Source: an uncultured bacterium (GTDB lineage: Bacteria; Gemmatimonadota; Gemmatimonadetes; Longimicrobiales; RSA9). Taken from it: 64,000 nucleotides of DNA. Location of the stretch: assembly GCA_937889645.1 (NCBI GenBank), contig CALBZE010000051.1:1-64000 (forward strand), given 5' to 3'. Both the position numbers and the translations under genes were made by a program. This document shows positions 1-9,973 of the stretch, one piece after another (the first letter of the stretch is position 1; each line of letters opens with the position of its first letter). Below the pieces are notes generated by a model. It was not told the origin of the DNA. It did no database searches and worked only from the letters and a program-made list of their open reading frames with translations.

Positions 1-379
1 GCTCGGTCACCTCGATCCCCATCAGCTTCTCGACCGCCATGGCGTAGGCGCAGTTATAAATGAGCGGCGCCAGGTAGTCCATGCGGTCGGTGAGCGGCAC
101 GATCTGGTTCCAGCCGCGATACTCGCCGAGCTTCTCGAAGCTCGAGTGGAGGTAGCCGATGTGCGGCGTGCAGCGCACCACGGTTTCGCCGTCGAGCTCG
201 ACGACCAGGCGGAGCACCCCGTGCGTGGCCGGGTGCTGCGGCCCGATGTTGATGAGCATGTGCTCGCCCTGGAGCTCGGGCTCGACCCCGACCGGGAATA
301 CCGGCGCGGGCACGGGACGCCCGTCCATCCCCATCTCGGGGTTGCGCCTGACCAGGTACTCGACCGTCTTCGTCGCCAT
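1..379 (-). CDS. nuoD: NADH-quinone oxidoreductase subunit D, partial (N-terminus only)
   Basis: The gene runs off the left edge of the window, leaving the first 126 codons. The translation begins [12 protein letters not shown] and contains the NuoD signature [16 protein letters not shown], followed by [12 protein letters not shown] and [13 protein letters not shown]. NuoD is the 49-kDa-type subunit of the peripheral arm of complex I and helps form the quinone site next to cluster N2. It lies 21 bp after nuoC in the order nuoA-B-C-D, and the rest of the operon presumably continues to the left. Identity is very secure; only the extent is unknown. Confidence 0.96.
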   Translation of the reverse strand, partial: MATKTVEYLVRRNPEMGMDGRPVPAPVFPVGVEPELQGEHMLINIGPQHPATHGVLRLVVELDGETVVRCTPHIGYLHSSFEKLGEYRGWNQIVPLTDRMDYLAPLIYNCAYAMAVEKLMGIEVTE

Positions 380-400
380 TTTATCCGACCTCCACGAGGC

Positions 401-1093
401 TCACGCCCCGCCCGTCTGCGTGTTCGACGCCATGGCCTCCCGTTCGGCGACGCGCCTGGCGACCGCCAGCTCGTGCGGTGCGTAGTCCGACTCCATGTCC
501 AGCATCAGCGCCCGCCGGGTCTGCTCCGCACGGCTGAACCTCCCACGCAGCGGGAAGTCTTTGCGCAGCGGGTACCCCTCGGCGTAGTTCTCCGGCATCA
601 GGATCCGCCGCAGGTCCGGGTGACCGCGGAAGACGATCCCGAACATGTCGTACGCCTCGCGCTCCAGCCAGTTGGCCCCGGGCCACACGTCGACCACCGA
701 CTCGGCCTCGAGCGCGTCCAACGGCAGCTCGGCCTTCACCCGCAGCCCCCGCTTGTGCGGGACCGACCAGAGCTGGTAGACCAGCTGCAGCGGCCGGCCT
801 CCGCCGAAATCCACCGCGGTCACGTCCAGTAGCAGATCGTACCGGTGTTCGGGCGTGTCGTGGAGCCACCGCAGGATCTCCTTGCACCGCTCCGGCCTGA
901 CGAACACCACGTGCTCGTCGCCCGCCATCACCTCGTGGTGCACGATCGCGTCACCGAAGGCCTCGCGCAGCGCCGCCACGCTCGGATGCGACGAAGGATC
1001 GGCCTCCGGCCCCCTCGGCGCTTCCGCTCCGGCGTCGCTCGCCGCCGGGCCCGACTCCAGACCCTCCAGGGCCTCTTTGAAGTCCTTGCCCAT
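401..1093 (-). CDS. nuoC: NADH-quinone oxidoreductase subunit C
   Basis: This 230-residue protein is the 30-kDa-type hydrophilic subunit of complex I. Diagnostic motifs are ANWLEREAYDMFGI (about 140-153) and GYPLRKDFP (about 173-181). The first 35 or so residues are a low-conservation, Ala/Gly/Pro-rich extension that could be partly non-homologous. It begins 2 bp after the nuoB stop codon and precedes nuoD, so it is translated within the nuo operon. It is a separate nuoC and not a nuoCD fusion. Confidence 0.96.
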   Translation of the reverse strand: MGKDFKEALEGLESGPAASDAGAEAPRGPEADPSSHPSVAALREAFGDAIVHHEVMAGDEHVVFVRPERCKEILRWLHDTPEHRYDLLLDVTAVDFGGGRPLQLVYQLWSVPHKRGLRVKAELPLDALEAESVVDVWPGANWLEREAYDMFGIVFRGHPDLRRILMPENYAEGYPLRKDFPLRGRFSRAEQTRRALMLDMESDYAPHELAVARRVAEREAMASNTQTGGA

Positions 1094-1095
1094 CC

Positions 1096-1764
1096 TTACG
1101 ACACCCGATCCTCGGGACGCGCCAGCGCGCCCGTCGATACCAGACCGCTCACCCGGTTCTGCGACGTCGAGTTCCCGAACGGCAGCGCGACCTGCTCGAT
1201 CACCTCCGGCGGCAGGTTCGGCCGACCGACTTTCGCCGGATCTTCATGCCGCAGCGCCGCGTTCCGCAGCGACTCGCCCTTAATCTTCTCCTGCAGGAGC
1301 AGGATCGCGTACATCAGCCCTTCCGGCCGCGGCGGACAGCCGGGAACGTAGACGTCCACCGGGATGATCGTGTCGATCCCCTGCACCATCGAGTAGACGT
1401 CGAAGACGCCGCCGCTCGACGCGCACGCGCCCATCGAGATCGCCCACTTCGGCTGCGGCATCTGGTCCCACACACGCCGCAGCACCGGCGCCATCTTGTA
1501 CGTCACCCGCCCCGCGCAGATGAGTACGTCCGCCTGCCGCGGCGACCACGCCTGCCGCTCCATCCCGAAGCGTGCAAGGTCCCGGTCAGACGACGCCACC
1601 GCCATGAACTCGATCGCGCAGCACGCCGTCCCGAACGGCAACGGCCACAGAGAGCCGTAGCGCGCCCAGTTCACCAGCTCGTCCAGCTTGCCTAGAAGAA
1701 AGCCCGGGCTACCATCCTTCTCGTGCCCGAGCACCGGCAATTCCTTGCGCGCCTCTACTCCCAT
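1096..1764 (-). CDS. nuoB: NADH-quinone oxidoreductase subunit B
   Basis: NuoB (222 residues) carries the terminal [4Fe-4S] cluster N2 that reduces quinone. The four expected ligands are visible: the tandem pair C48-C49 in [11 protein letters not shown]114 in MGACASSGG and C143 in PGCPPRPEG. The start [10 protein letters not shown] is chosen because longer in-frame versions run back through nuoA in the wrong frame. The chosen ATG lies inside the last codons of nuoA (10-bp overlap), which suggests translational coupling. Confidence 0.96.
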   Translation of the reverse strand: MGVEARKELPVLGHEKDGSPGFLLGKLDELVNWARYGSLWPLPFGTACCAIEFMAVASSDRDLARFGMERQAWSPRQADVLICAGRVTYKMAPVLRRVWDQMPQPKWAISMGACASSGGVFDVYSMVQGIDTIIPVDVYVPGCPPRPEGLMYAILLLQEKIKGESLRNAALRHEDPAKVGRPNLPPEVIEQVALPFGNSTSQNRVSGLVSTGALARPEDRVS

Positions 1765-2111
1765 TCCATCGCTCCCTTCTTCCACTCGTAGATCAACCCG
1801 ACCGTCAGCACGATCAGGAAGACCATCACCGCCGCGAACGGGGCCCAGCCCAGCTCCCGCATCGCCACGGCCCAAGGAAGGAGAAACACGACCTCGATGT
1901 CGAAAACAATGAACAGGAGCGCCACCATGTAGAACTTCACACTGAAGCGCTCCCGCGTACTCCCGATCGGCACCATCCCCGATTCGTACGGGATGTCCTT
2001 GACCGGCGTATGCCTCGGAGGATGCAACAGGTGCGAGGCCGCTACCATCCCCACGGCGTTCAATACGGACACGCCCAGCAGGATCAGGATCGGCGCGTAG
2101 GATTCGAGCAT
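1755..2111 (-). CDS. nuoA: NADH-quinone oxidoreductase subunit A
   Basis: This 118-residue membrane subunit of complex I has three predicted transmembrane helices (roughly residues 5-25, 61-82 and 88-108). The family motif [10 protein letters not shown] appears in the loop, and [18 protein letters not shown] in helix 2 contains the conserved acidic residues. It is the first gene of the nuo operon. A sigma70-like promoter lies about 45 bp upstream, in the divergent region shared with dcd. Confidence 0.96.
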   Translation of the reverse strand: MLESYAPILILLGVSVLNAVGMVAASHLLHPPRHTPVKDIPYESGMVPIGSTRERFSVKFYMVALLFIVFDIEVVFLLPWAVAMRELGWAPFAAVMVFLIVLTVGLIYEWKKGAMEWE

Positions 2112-2159
2112 CGAGAACTCTGCCCGGAGTTTGTGAAATGATTCACTTGATTGGCCCGA

Positions 2160-2188
2160 AAACTACCGCCGCAACCCGCAAGTGTCAA
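2160..2188 (-). promoter_or_regulatory. Predicted promoter of the nuo operon
   Basis: On the - strand, TTGACA (2183-2188) is followed after exactly 17 bp by TAGTTT (2160-2165). Transcription would start near 2153, giving a leader of about 40 nt before nuoA. The -35 is a perfect consensus. The -10 is weak but resembles the TAGCTT variant seen at several other promoters here. Confidence 0.6.
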
Positions 2189-2199
2189 GCCGACGACGC

Positions 2200-2229
2200 T
2201 TGCTCGCCCGGTCCGGCGCGTCCTATCTT
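2200..2229 (+). promoter_or_regulatory. Predicted promoter of dcd
   Basis: TTGCTC (2200-2205), an 18-bp spacer and TATCTT (2224-2229) are placed about 45 bp before the dcd ATG. The element is divergent from the nuo promoter, with the two -35 boxes about 12 bp apart. Confidence 0.45.
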
Positions 2230-2276
2230 TCGGCCATCTCGTGTCCCATTACACGGCTGAGGGAGGCCCGTTCCAC

Positions 2277-2831
2277 ATGGCGATCAAGAGCGACCGCTGG
2301 ATCCGGCGCATGGCGGAAGAATACGGCATGATCGAGCCGTTCGAGTCCCGTCAGGTCCGGGACGGCGTGGTCAGTTACGGGCTGTCGTCCTTCGGATACG
2401 ACATCCGCGTGGCCGACGAGTTCAAGGTCTTCACGGACGTCTTCAGCGTGGTGGTCGACCCGAAGAACTTCGACCCCCGTTCGTTCGTGGACATCAAGGC
2501 GGACCATTGCATCATCCCGCCTAACTCGTTCGCCCTGGCGCGCACGATGGAGTACTTCCGGATCCCCAAGGACGTGCTCGTCGTGTGTCTCGGGAAATCG
2601 ACGTACGCGCGCTGCGGGATCATCGTGAACGTGACGCCGCTGGAGCCGGAGTGGGAAGGGTATCTGACGCTCGAGATCTCGAACACCACTCCGCTGCCGG
2701 CCAAGATCTACGCCCAGGAAGGGATCGCACAGCTGCTCTTCTTCCAGGGCGACGAGGTGCCTGAGATCACGTACGCGATGCGGAACGGAAAGTACCAGCG
2801 CCAGGTGGGGGTGACGCTGCCGCGGCTATGA
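2277..2831 (+). CDS. dcd: dCTP deaminase
   Basis: The 184-residue protein deaminates dCTP to dUTP, feeding dTMP synthesis. Family motifs are SSFGYDIR (37-44), GKSTYARCG (106-114) and [13 protein letters not shown] (124-136), and the length matches the family (about 185-195). A longer frame opens at 2151, but [12 protein letters not shown] is the family's true N-terminus and has an AGGGAGG ribosome binding site just upstream. The gene stands alone and is divergent from nuo. I cannot tell from motifs alone whether it is mono- or bifunctional (dCTP deaminase/dUTPase). Confidence 0.93.
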   Translation: MAIKSDRWIRRMAEEYGMIEPFESRQVRDGVVSYGLSSFGYDIRVADEFKVFTDVFSVVVDPKNFDPRSFVDIKADHCIIPPNSFALARTMEYFRIPKDVLVVCLGKSTYARCGIIVNVTPLEPEWEGYLTLEISNTTPLPAKIYAQEGIAQLLFFQGDEVPEITYAMRNGKYQRQVGVTLPRL

Positions 2832-2832
2832 C

Positions 2833-3120
2833 TCACGCGGATCGTCGCCACATGGACCACGCGAGCCACGCGAACGCGACGACGATGATGGCCCACGTGA
2901 CCCAGAGGAGGACGAGCCCCGCGGTCCCGGCCGCCCTGCCGATCGTAGCGATGGCGCCGAGTCCCCAGAGGACGGGCATGAGGAGGACGAGGAACGCGAG
3001 CACGCCGACGACGGTGAGGAGCGCGCCGCGGCCGCGCCCCGGCTCGTCCGGCGGCCGTTCAGGGACGGGCTGAGCGCCTCCCTCGAACTCCGGCTCCCGC
3101 TCTGGTTGTGGTGTCGCCAT
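2833..3120 (-). CDS. Small two-helix membrane protein of unknown function
   Basis: This 95-residue protein is not recognised. It has a charged, Glu/Pro-rich N-terminus (MATPQPEREPEFEGG) of about 35 residues, then two hydrophobic segments (LLTVVGVLAFLVLLMPVLWG and a second one ending AFAWLAWSMW), so it is probably an inner-membrane hairpin with a short basic tail. The ATG at 3120 is preferred because upstream in-frame sequence runs into the 40-bp palindrome at 3201. It converges on dcd with only 1 bp between stop codons and lies downstream of sdhB. Confidence 0.6.
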   Translation of the reverse strand: MATPQPEREPEFEGGAQPVPERPPDEPGRGRGALLTVVGVLAFLVLLMPVLWGLGAIATIGRAAGTAGLVLLWVTWAIIVVAFAWLAWSMWRRSA

Positions 3121-3200
3121 TGCGCCGGCCTCCGCGTGCGGTCCGGGGCGCGCACGATGCAAGCGGCACACCACGCGAGCGCCTCCCATTCGCGACAAGA

Positions 3201-3240
3201 CGAACGACCCTCGGAGTCCGCGGACTCCGAGGGTCGTTCG
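3201..3240. terminator. Perfect 40-bp palindrome downstream of sdhB
   Basis: The sequence is an exact inverted repeat with 20-bp arms (CGAACGACCCTCGGAGTCCG and its complement) and no spacer. It starts 41 bp after the sdhB stop codon. As RNA it would form a very stable hairpin, so a transcription terminator or 3'-end stabiliser for the mdh-sdh message is the likely role. No U-tract follows on either strand. Confidence 0.6.
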
Positions 3241-3281
3241 CATTTCGACGGAGCCCGCACCGTCCGGGCCCCTGCCCCGCC

Positions 3282-3989
3282 TCAGCTCGTCGTCTCGCCG
3301 TACAGGATCGCCTGCTTGACCTCGCCGATCGCCTTCGTGATCTGGATCTCACGCGGGCACGCGACGGTGCAGTTGTAGATCGTACGGCAGCGCCAGACAC
3401 CCGTCTTGCTGTTCAGGATGTCGAGGCGCTCCCGCGCGGCGCGGTCGCGCGAGTCGAAGATGAAGCGGTGAGCGTTCACGATCGCCGCCGGGCCGACGAA
3501 CTGGTCGTTCGCCCAGAACGACGGGCAGGCCGTCGTGCACGCGGCGCAGAGGATGCACTTCGTCGTGTCGTCGAAACGCTCGCGCTCCTCGATCGATTGG
3601 ATCCGCTCGCGCCCGTCCGGCGGCACCTCGTCGTTGACGAGGTACGGCATGACCGAGCGGTACTGCGCGAAGAACGGCTCCATGTCGACGATCAGGTCCT
3701 TGATGACCGGCAGCCCGAGGATCGGCTCGATCGTGACCTTTTCGCCCACGTCGCGCATGAGGACCTTGCACGCCAGGCCGTTCGCGCCGTTGATCCGCAT
3801 GGCGTCCGAGCCGCAGACACCGTGCGCGCACGAGCGACGGAAGGTGAGACTCCCGTCCTGATACCATTTGATCTGGTTCAACCCGTCGAGCACCCGGTCG
3901 GTCGGATCCAGCTCGACCTGGTACTCCCTGTAGTAGGGCTTCTTGTCCTTCGTCGGGTCGAACCGCTGGATGCGGAATGTCGCCTTCAT
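3282..3989 (-). CDS. sdhB: Succinate dehydrogenase iron-sulfur subunit
   Basis: SdhB (235 residues) transfers electrons from FAD to quinone through three Fe-S clusters. The [2Fe-2S] ligands are in SCAHGVCGSDAM (C54, C59, with D62 in the position also held by Asp in E. coli SdhB) and C74. The ferredoxin-like part carries CILCAACTTACP and a second group, CRTIYNCTVACP. It is the last gene of the operon, starting 1 bp after the sdhA stop codon. Confidence 0.97.
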   Translation of the reverse strand: MKATFRIQRFDPTKDKKPYYREYQVELDPTDRVLDGLNQIKWYQDGSLTFRRSCAHGVCGSDAMRINGANGLACKVLMRDVGEKVTIEPILGLPVIKDLIVDMEPFFAQYRSVMPYLVNDEVPPDGRERIQSIEERERFDDTTKCILCAACTTACPSFWANDQFVGPAAIVNAHRFIFDSRDRAARERLDILNSKTGVWRCRTIYNCTVACPREIQITKAIGEVKQAILYGETTS

Positions 3990-3990
3990 T

Positions 3991-5723
<1,733 letters not shown>

Positions 5724-5727
<4 letters not shown>

Positions 5728-6146
5728 GGCAGAGCCGCCTGCACGCTTTCCGGGGTGAACTGGAACGTCAGGATGATGTACGCGCCGAGCCCGAGCAGGG
5801 TCACGTACACCAGGAAAATGAACGACTTGACCGCAACCGCCCACCCCGGCTTGTGGACGTAGTCGTCGACGATGTAACGCAGTCCGTTGATGCCGTGCGT
5901 GAGGGCGAAGAGGAGCAGGAAGAAGTCGAATATCTTCCAGAGCGGGTTCGTCCACCGCTGGGCGACCAGGTCGTAGTCGATGTTGTCGACGCCGATCGCG
6001 AAGTGCATGTAGAAGAGGTGGAAGACCGCGATGATCAGGAGAACGAGCCCCGAGATTCGCATGAACAGCCACGAATAGAGCTCGAAGTTCCCGTGCGGTA
6101 CCCGGCCGCGCCGGTTCACGAATGCCCGGCTCAGATTCCCGTTCAT
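5724..6146 (-). CDS. sdhD: Succinate dehydrogenase membrane anchor subunit
   Basis: This 140-residue protein has three hydrophobic helices. It carries FHLFYMH in helix 1 and LTHGINGLRYIVDDY at the second-helix end, a pattern typical of the anchor subunit in which His is a haem or quinone-site ligand. It sits between sdhC and sdhA (ATGA overlap with sdhA). The name sdhD follows gene order; the two anchors of this family diverge quickly and could be swapped in name. Confidence 0.85.
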
Positions 6147-6147
6147 A

Positions 6148-6552
6148 TCAGTGCTCGAAGATCGGCAGCAGGAACTGGTACGCGCCCCACAGGAAGATGG
6201 GGATGAAGATCGCGGCCTCGATCCAGATCAGCTGGCGCTCGTACGGCCAGAGCTTCGGCCAGAAGTCCTGCACGATGATCCGGAACCCGTTCAGCGCGTG
6301 GAAGAGCACGCCGAACAGGAGGAAGACCGTCATGATCCGGCCCCACCACGCGTGGTAGAGGACCAGGAGCTCGTTGAAGATCTCCGGCCCGAAGGCCATC
6401 AGGAAGATGTCCACGATGTGGAGCGCCAGGAACAGCAGGATCCCCAGCCCCGACGCGCGGTGCAGCAGCCAGGCGAACATCCCCTCGCGGCCGCGGTAGC
6501 GGAGCCCTTCCAGGATCGGCACTCCTCGCCGGTACACGGTTCTCGTAGCCAT
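6148..6552 (-). CDS. sdhC: Succinate dehydrogenase cytochrome b556 subunit
   Basis: The 134-residue subunit shows the SdhC signature HRASGLGILLFLALH near residues 31-45 and a second His motif, LFHALNGFRIIVQDF. Three transmembrane helices are expected, forming the quinone- and haem-binding membrane domain of complex II with SdhD. It starts 10 bp after the mdh stop codon and ends 1 bp before sdhD begins, so mdh and sdhCDAB appear to be one transcription unit. Confidence 0.88.
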   Translation of the reverse strand: MATRTVYRRGVPILEGLRYRGREGMFAWLLHRASGLGILLFLALHIVDIFLMAFGPEIFNELLVLYHAWWGRIMTVFLLFGVLFHALNGFRIIVQDFWPKLWPYERQLIWIEAAIFIPIFLWGAYQFLLPIFEH

Positions 6553-6562
6553 TTGCGGGTTG

Positions 6563-7486
6563 TTAGAGCAGGGCCATGGTCTCCCGGACCGCGTTCGCGG
6601 ACGATTCGAGCATCGCCCGCTCCTCGTCGGTCAGCTCGACCTCGATGATCTTCTCCAGGCCGTTGCGGCCGAGCTTGCACGGCACGCCGAGGAAGAGGCC
6701 GCTCAGGCCGAACTCGCCCTCGAGCCACGCCGAGCATGGCAGGATCCGCTTCTTGTCCTTGACGATCGCCTCGGCCATCTGCACCGCGGCCGCGGCGGGC
6801 GCGTAGTAGGCGCTACCCGTCTTGAGCAGCCCCACGATCTCCGCGCCGCCGTGACGCGTGCGCTCGACCAGCGCATCGATCCGCTCGCGCGGCATGAGCT
6901 GCGTGAGCGGGATCCCGCTCACGGTCGTGTAGGAAATGAGCGGCACCATCGTGTCGCCGTGGCCGCCGAGCACGAGCGCCTGGATGTCCTCGACGCTGAC
7001 GTCGGCCTCGAGGGCGATGAAGGAGCGATAGCGCGCCGTGTCCAGCACGCCGGCCATCCCGATGACCCGCTCGCGCGGGAAGCCCGTCGCCTCCTTGCAG
7101 ACGTACGCCATGACGTCGAGCGGGTTGGACACCATGATGACGATGGCGTTCGGCGCGACCTCGCGGATCTTCTCCGAGACCTGGCGCACGATCCCCGCGT
7201 TCGTCCGGAGCAGGTCCTCGCGGCTCATCCCCGGCTTGCGGGCGATCCCGGCGGTGACGATGAAGAGGTCCGAGCCCGCGGCCTCGTCGTAGCCGTTGCT
7301 TCCGATTACGCGGGTATCGAACCCCTCGATCGGCGCCCACTCCCACTGGTCGAGCGCCTTCCCCTGCGGGATCCCCTCGGCAATGTCGATCATGACGACC
7401 TCGCGCGCGAGTTCCTTCTGCGCGAGGAGTTGCGCGGCAGTCGCACCCACGTGGCCGGCGCCCACGACCGTGATCTTGTTGACCAT
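6563..7486 (-). CDS. mdh: Malate dehydrogenase
   Basis: This 307-residue NAD-dependent, lactate-dehydrogenase-type malate dehydrogenase shows the Rossmann motif VGAGHVGAT (8-16), D34 for NAD ribose binding, substrate arginines R83 and R89, SNPLDVM, and the catalytic [10 protein letters not shown] with H176. R83 in [11 protein letters not shown] indicates malate over lactate specificity. It leads the sdh operon, so succinate-to-fumarate and malate-to-oxaloacetate steps are co-expressed. Confidence 0.96.
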   Translation of the reverse strand: MVNKITVVGAGHVGATAAQLLAQKELAREVVMIDIAEGIPQGKALDQWEWAPIEGFDTRVIGSNGYDEAAGSDLFIVTAGIARKPGMSREDLLRTNAGIVRQVSEKIREVAPNAIVIMVSNPLDVMAYVCKEATGFPRERVIGMAGVLDTARYRSFIALEADVSVEDIQALVLGGHGDTMVPLISYTTVSGIPLTQLMPRERIDALVERTRHGGAEIVGLLKTGSAYYAPAAAAVQMAEAIVKDKKRILPCSAWLEGEFGLSGLFLGVPCKLGRNGLEKIIEVELTDEERAMLESSANAVRETMALL

Positions 7487-7547
7487 GACTCTATCTCACA
7501 CCACCCGGAAGGTTCGACGAAAATCAAGAGAAACCGGCAGCGCGGGC

Positions 7548-7576
7548 AAAGTACGGGAGGGGCACGGAACTGTCAA
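7548..7576 (-). promoter_or_regulatory. Predicted promoter of mdh-sdhCDAB
   Basis: On the - strand, TTGACA (7571-7576) is spaced 17 bp from TACTTT (7548-7553), placing the start near 7541 and leaving a leader of about 55 nt before mdh. The -35 is consensus and the -10 is weak. No other candidate was seen in the 187-bp gap between moaA and mdh. Confidence 0.55.
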
Positions 7577-7673
7577 CGCGCAGCCCGTGGCGCGGCATCG
7601 CCGCCGACGGGCCGGATGGAGGCGACGACGCAACGGCGCAGAATTTCGGTGAGACGATAAGGGTCGGCGCCCT

Positions 7674-8687
7674 TCAGCCCCCGACCTGCGAGAGGGCAAT
7701 GAGGCCGCCCGATCCCGCGGCCGACCCCAGCGCGAGCAGGTGCCGCTCGGGCTTGACCTCGAGGGTGCGCCGGATGTGCGGTTCGAGCGGCTCGCCGCGG
7801 CGGAGCGGCCCTCGCAGGTCGGTCTGGATCGAGCCGAAGAGGCAAGGGCGGAGCTGACCATCGGCAGTGAGCCGCATCCGGTTGCAGCGATCGCAGAAGT
7901 TGTGGCTCATCGGGGTGATCACGCCGACCGTGCCGACGGCGTCGGGGAGGCGGAAGTAGCGGGCCGGACCGTTCCCGGCCGGGCCGGGCACGGGCTCGAG
8001 ATCGCCGATCGCCCGGACGCGATCCAGGATCTCGTACGCGGGGATGTACTCCTCCGCCGAGATGTCGAGATTCGCCCCCACCGGCATGACCTCGATGAAG
8101 CGGACGTGCCAGGGGCGGTCCAACGTGGCGCGTGCGAAGTCGAGGATCTCGTCGTCGTTTCGACCTCGCATGACCACCGTGTTGATCTTGATCGGCGAGA
8201 ACCCCGCGCGCTCGGCCGCCGCGAGGCCCTCGAAGATCTCCGCGTGCACACCCGCCCGACGGGCGATCGCGTCGATCCGCTCCGGGCGGAGCGAATCGAG
8301 TGAGACGTTCACCCGGTGGACGCCCGCCTCGCGCAGCTCCTCCGCCAGCGGCGCGAGGAGCACACCGTTCGTCGAAAGGGCTACGTCTTCGATCCCCGGG
8401 ACCTCGGCGATCATCCGTACCAGCGCCGGGAGGTTCCGGCGCACGAGGGGCTCGCCGCCCGTGATTCGTAAGCGGCGGAGCCCCATCCGCGCCATCGTTC
8501 GGACGATCTCCGCGATCTCCTCGAAGCGCAGGATCTCGTCCCGCCGCAGCCACTGCAGCCCTTCGAGCGGCATGCAGTAGACGCAGCGCAGGTTGCACTT
8601 GTCGGTCACCGAAATCCGGAGGTACTCGATGCGACGGCCGAAGCCGTCCCGCATCTCCTCCCCGCCTTCGGGTCCCCGGTCAATCAC
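7674..8687 (-). CDS. moaA: GTP 3',8-cyclase (molybdenum cofactor biosynthesis protein A)
   Basis: MoaA is the radical-SAM enzyme that starts molybdopterin synthesis from GTP. The SAM cluster motif CNLRCVYC (C31, C35, C38), TGGEPL, and the C-terminal second cluster (C265, C268, C282 in CDRCNRMRLTADGQLRPC) are all present, as is the C-terminal Gly-Gly. The GTG at 8687 is chosen because GGAGG lies about 6 bp upstream and it overlaps the moaE stop codon. An alternative ATG is at 8654. The partner gene moaC is not in this cluster. Confidence 0.95.
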   Translation of the reverse strand: MIDRGPEGGEEMRDGFGRRIEYLRISVTDKCNLRCVYCMPLEGLQWLRRDEILRFEEIAEIVRTMARMGLRRLRITGGEPLVRRNLPALVRMIAEVPGIEDVALSTNGVLLAPLAEELREAGVHRVNVSLDSLRPERIDAIARRAGVHAEIFEGLAAAERAGFSPIKINTVVMRGRNDDEILDFARATLDRPWHVRFIEVMPVGANLDISAEEYIPAYEILDRVRAIGDLEPVPGPAGNGPARYFRLPDAVGTVGVITPMSHNFCDRCNRMRLTADGQLRPCLFGSIQTDLRGPLRRGEPLEPHIRRTLEVKPERHLLALGSAAGSGGLIALSQVGG

Positions 8688-9123
8688 CTGTCGCCTCCGG
8701 GACCGGCGGCACCTGCCCTTCCAGCCAGCGGGCGCCGCCCTCGACGTATTGCTCCTCTTTCCAGACCGGCAGCCGCTTCTTGATCTCCTCGATCACGTAC
8801 CGGCTGGCCTCGTACGCCTCGGCCCGGTGCGGGCTGGACACCGCGATCGCGACGCTCACCTCGCCGACGCGGAGCTCGCCGATCCGGTGCGCGACGACGA
8901 CCCGGTCCGTCCCCAGCCGCGCCGCCGCCTCCGCCGCGATCTCGGCGAGTACGGCCTCCGCCATCCCGACGTAGGCGTCGTACCGCACCCCGGCGACTCG
9001 ACGGCCGTCGTTGTGATCCCGCACGATCCCGAGAAAGAGCAGTGCGGCGCCGTCCTCGGGCGCGCCGACCATCTCGAGGATCGCAGCGGGATCCAGCGGC
9101 TCGGTCGTGATCCAGCTCTTCAT
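8680..9123 (-). CDS. moaE: Molybdopterin synthase catalytic subunit
   Basis: MoaE (147 residues) converts precursor Z (cPMP) to molybdopterin using sulfur from MoaD. The catalytic region KKRLPVWKEEQY (about 115-126), with the two conserved lysines, and the upstream FLGIVRDHNDG, VRYDAYVGMAE and HRIGELRVGE motifs are characteristic. It begins 4 bp after moaD and overlaps the moaA start. Confidence 0.96.
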   Translation of the reverse strand: MKSWITTEPLDPAAILEMVGAPEDGAALLFLGIVRDHNDGRRVAGVRYDAYVGMAEAVLAEIAAEAAARLGTDRVVVAHRIGELRVGEVSVAIAVSSPHRAEAYEASRYVIEEIKKRLPVWKEEQYVEGGARWLEGQVPPVPEATGD

Positions 9124-9127
9124 GCGA

Positions 9128-9373
9128 TCACCCTCCCGCGACGGGTGGCAGGAGCGCGACTTCGTCGCCGGCGGCGAGCGTCGTGTCCAACCGGGCGTAG
9201 GCCTGGTTCACGGCCACGACGGGCGCCTCCGGCAGGCGCCCGAAGCCGCCGCCCCGCGCGCGCAACTCGCGCACCAGCGACGCAGCCGTCGCCCCGGGGC
9301 GCACCTCGACCTCCAGCTCGCCCGTCCCGGCAAGCTCACGATACAACCCAAAGAAGAGAAGTCGGACCCGCAT
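9128..9373 (-). CDS. moaD: Molybdopterin synthase sulfur carrier subunit
   Basis: This 81-residue ubiquitin-like protein ends in Gly-Gly (GDEVALLPPVAGG), the C-terminus that is thiocarboxylated to deliver sulfur to MoaE. The length and the beta-grasp pattern VRLLFFGLYRELAG fit MoaD. It is the first gene of the moaD-moaE-moaA operon, with its own promoter upstream. Confidence 0.95.
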   Translation of the reverse strand: MRVRLLFFGLYRELAGTGELEVEVRPGATAASLVRELRARGGGFGRLPEAPVVAVNQAYARLDTTLAAGDEVALLPPVAGG

Positions 9374-9437
9374 CGCGCTCCGGGGCCCCTACCCCATTCG
9401 GTCGGAACGACGCTCGATTCGGTTCGGTGAACTTGGG

Positions 9438-9466
9438 AAGCTAGGGCCGACGCGGCTCGCGATCAA
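9438..9466 (-). promoter_or_regulatory. Predicted promoter of moaDEA
   Basis: On the - strand, TTGATC (9461-9466), a 17-bp spacer and TAGCTT (9438-9443) are found. Transcription would begin near 9431, about 58 nt before moaD. The identical -10 TAGCTT recurs at pgk, yicC and the lipoprotein gene at 51969. Confidence 0.55.
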
Positions 9467-9570
9467 GCCGCGTGCCATCCGGTGCGCGCCGCGCCCCCCA
9501 CGCGGCTCTCGCCGCCGCGCCCGGCTCGGCCGGCCGGCGTTGCCGGGGGCGCGGCTCGCCGCCAACGCGA

Positions 9571-9602
9571 GCGCCCCACCCGCGACCTCGCGGGTGGGGC
9601 GC
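9571..9602 (-). terminator. Hairpin terminator after the HU gene
   Basis: Perfect 14-bp arms (GCGCCCCACCCGCG and its complement) flank a 4-base loop, 28 bp after the HU stop codon. The stem is GC-rich and no U-tract follows, as with most hairpins in this genome. Confidence 0.6.
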
Positions 9603-9629
9603 CGCAAGCGTTCCCTGTTCGTGAGAATA

Positions 9630-9914
9630 TCAGCCCTTCGCGACCTGCTGGCGCAGGTCCTTCGACGGCTTGAAGATCGGTACCACGCGCGCCGGAACCT
9701 CGACCGGATCGCCCGTCCGCGGGTTGCGCGCCATACGCGACTTACGCTTCCGCACCTTGAACGTGCCGAACCCGCGAATCTCGATGTTTTCGTGAGCCGA
9801 CAGTGCGTTCTTGATCGCGTTCAGGAGCCCGTCGACGACCAGGGCACAGTCCTTCTTCGTGATCCCCGGGCCGATGGCTTCGGCTACCTGTTCGACGAGG
9901 TCGGCTTTGGTCAT
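9630..9914 (-). CDS. hup: HU/IHF-family DNA-binding protein
   Basis: This 94-residue nucleoid protein has the family core GFGTFKVRKRKSRMARNP (48-65) and the arm sequence RNPRTGDPVEVPARVVPIFK, which intercalates DNA. The lack of IHF-specific features favours HU, although IHF subunits cannot be excluded on sequence alone. A good GGAGG lies 5 bp before the ATG. It lies downstream of sppA, separated by a short hairpin, and is followed by a strong hairpin of its own. Confidence 0.92.
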   Translation of the reverse strand: MTKADLVEQVAEAIGPGITKKDCALVVDGLLNAIKNALSAHENIEIRGFGTFKVRKRKSRMARNPRTGDPVEVPARVVPIFKPSKDLRQQVAKG

Positions 9915-9950
9915 GATTCCTCCGTACCGAAATGCGTTACGTGAGAGTGC

Positions 9951-9967
9951 CGGGAGCCGCGCTCCCG
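9951..9967 (-). terminator. Short hairpin between sppA and HU
   Basis: CGGGAGC and its complement form a 7-bp stem with a 3-base loop, 6 bp after the sppA stop codon. It may end the sppA message or separate it from the HU message. No U-tract is present. Confidence 0.4.
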
Positions 9968-9973
9968 CCGTAC

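Noticed and set aside
1096..1875. A longer 259-residue NuoB beginning at 1875
   Set aside because: The extra 37 residues read back through nuoA in a different frame and match nothing in the NuoB family.
3201..3240. The 40-bp palindrome as an insertion-sequence end or attachment site
   Set aside because: No transposase, integrase or target duplication is nearby, and the position after sdhB fits a transcript-end hairpin.
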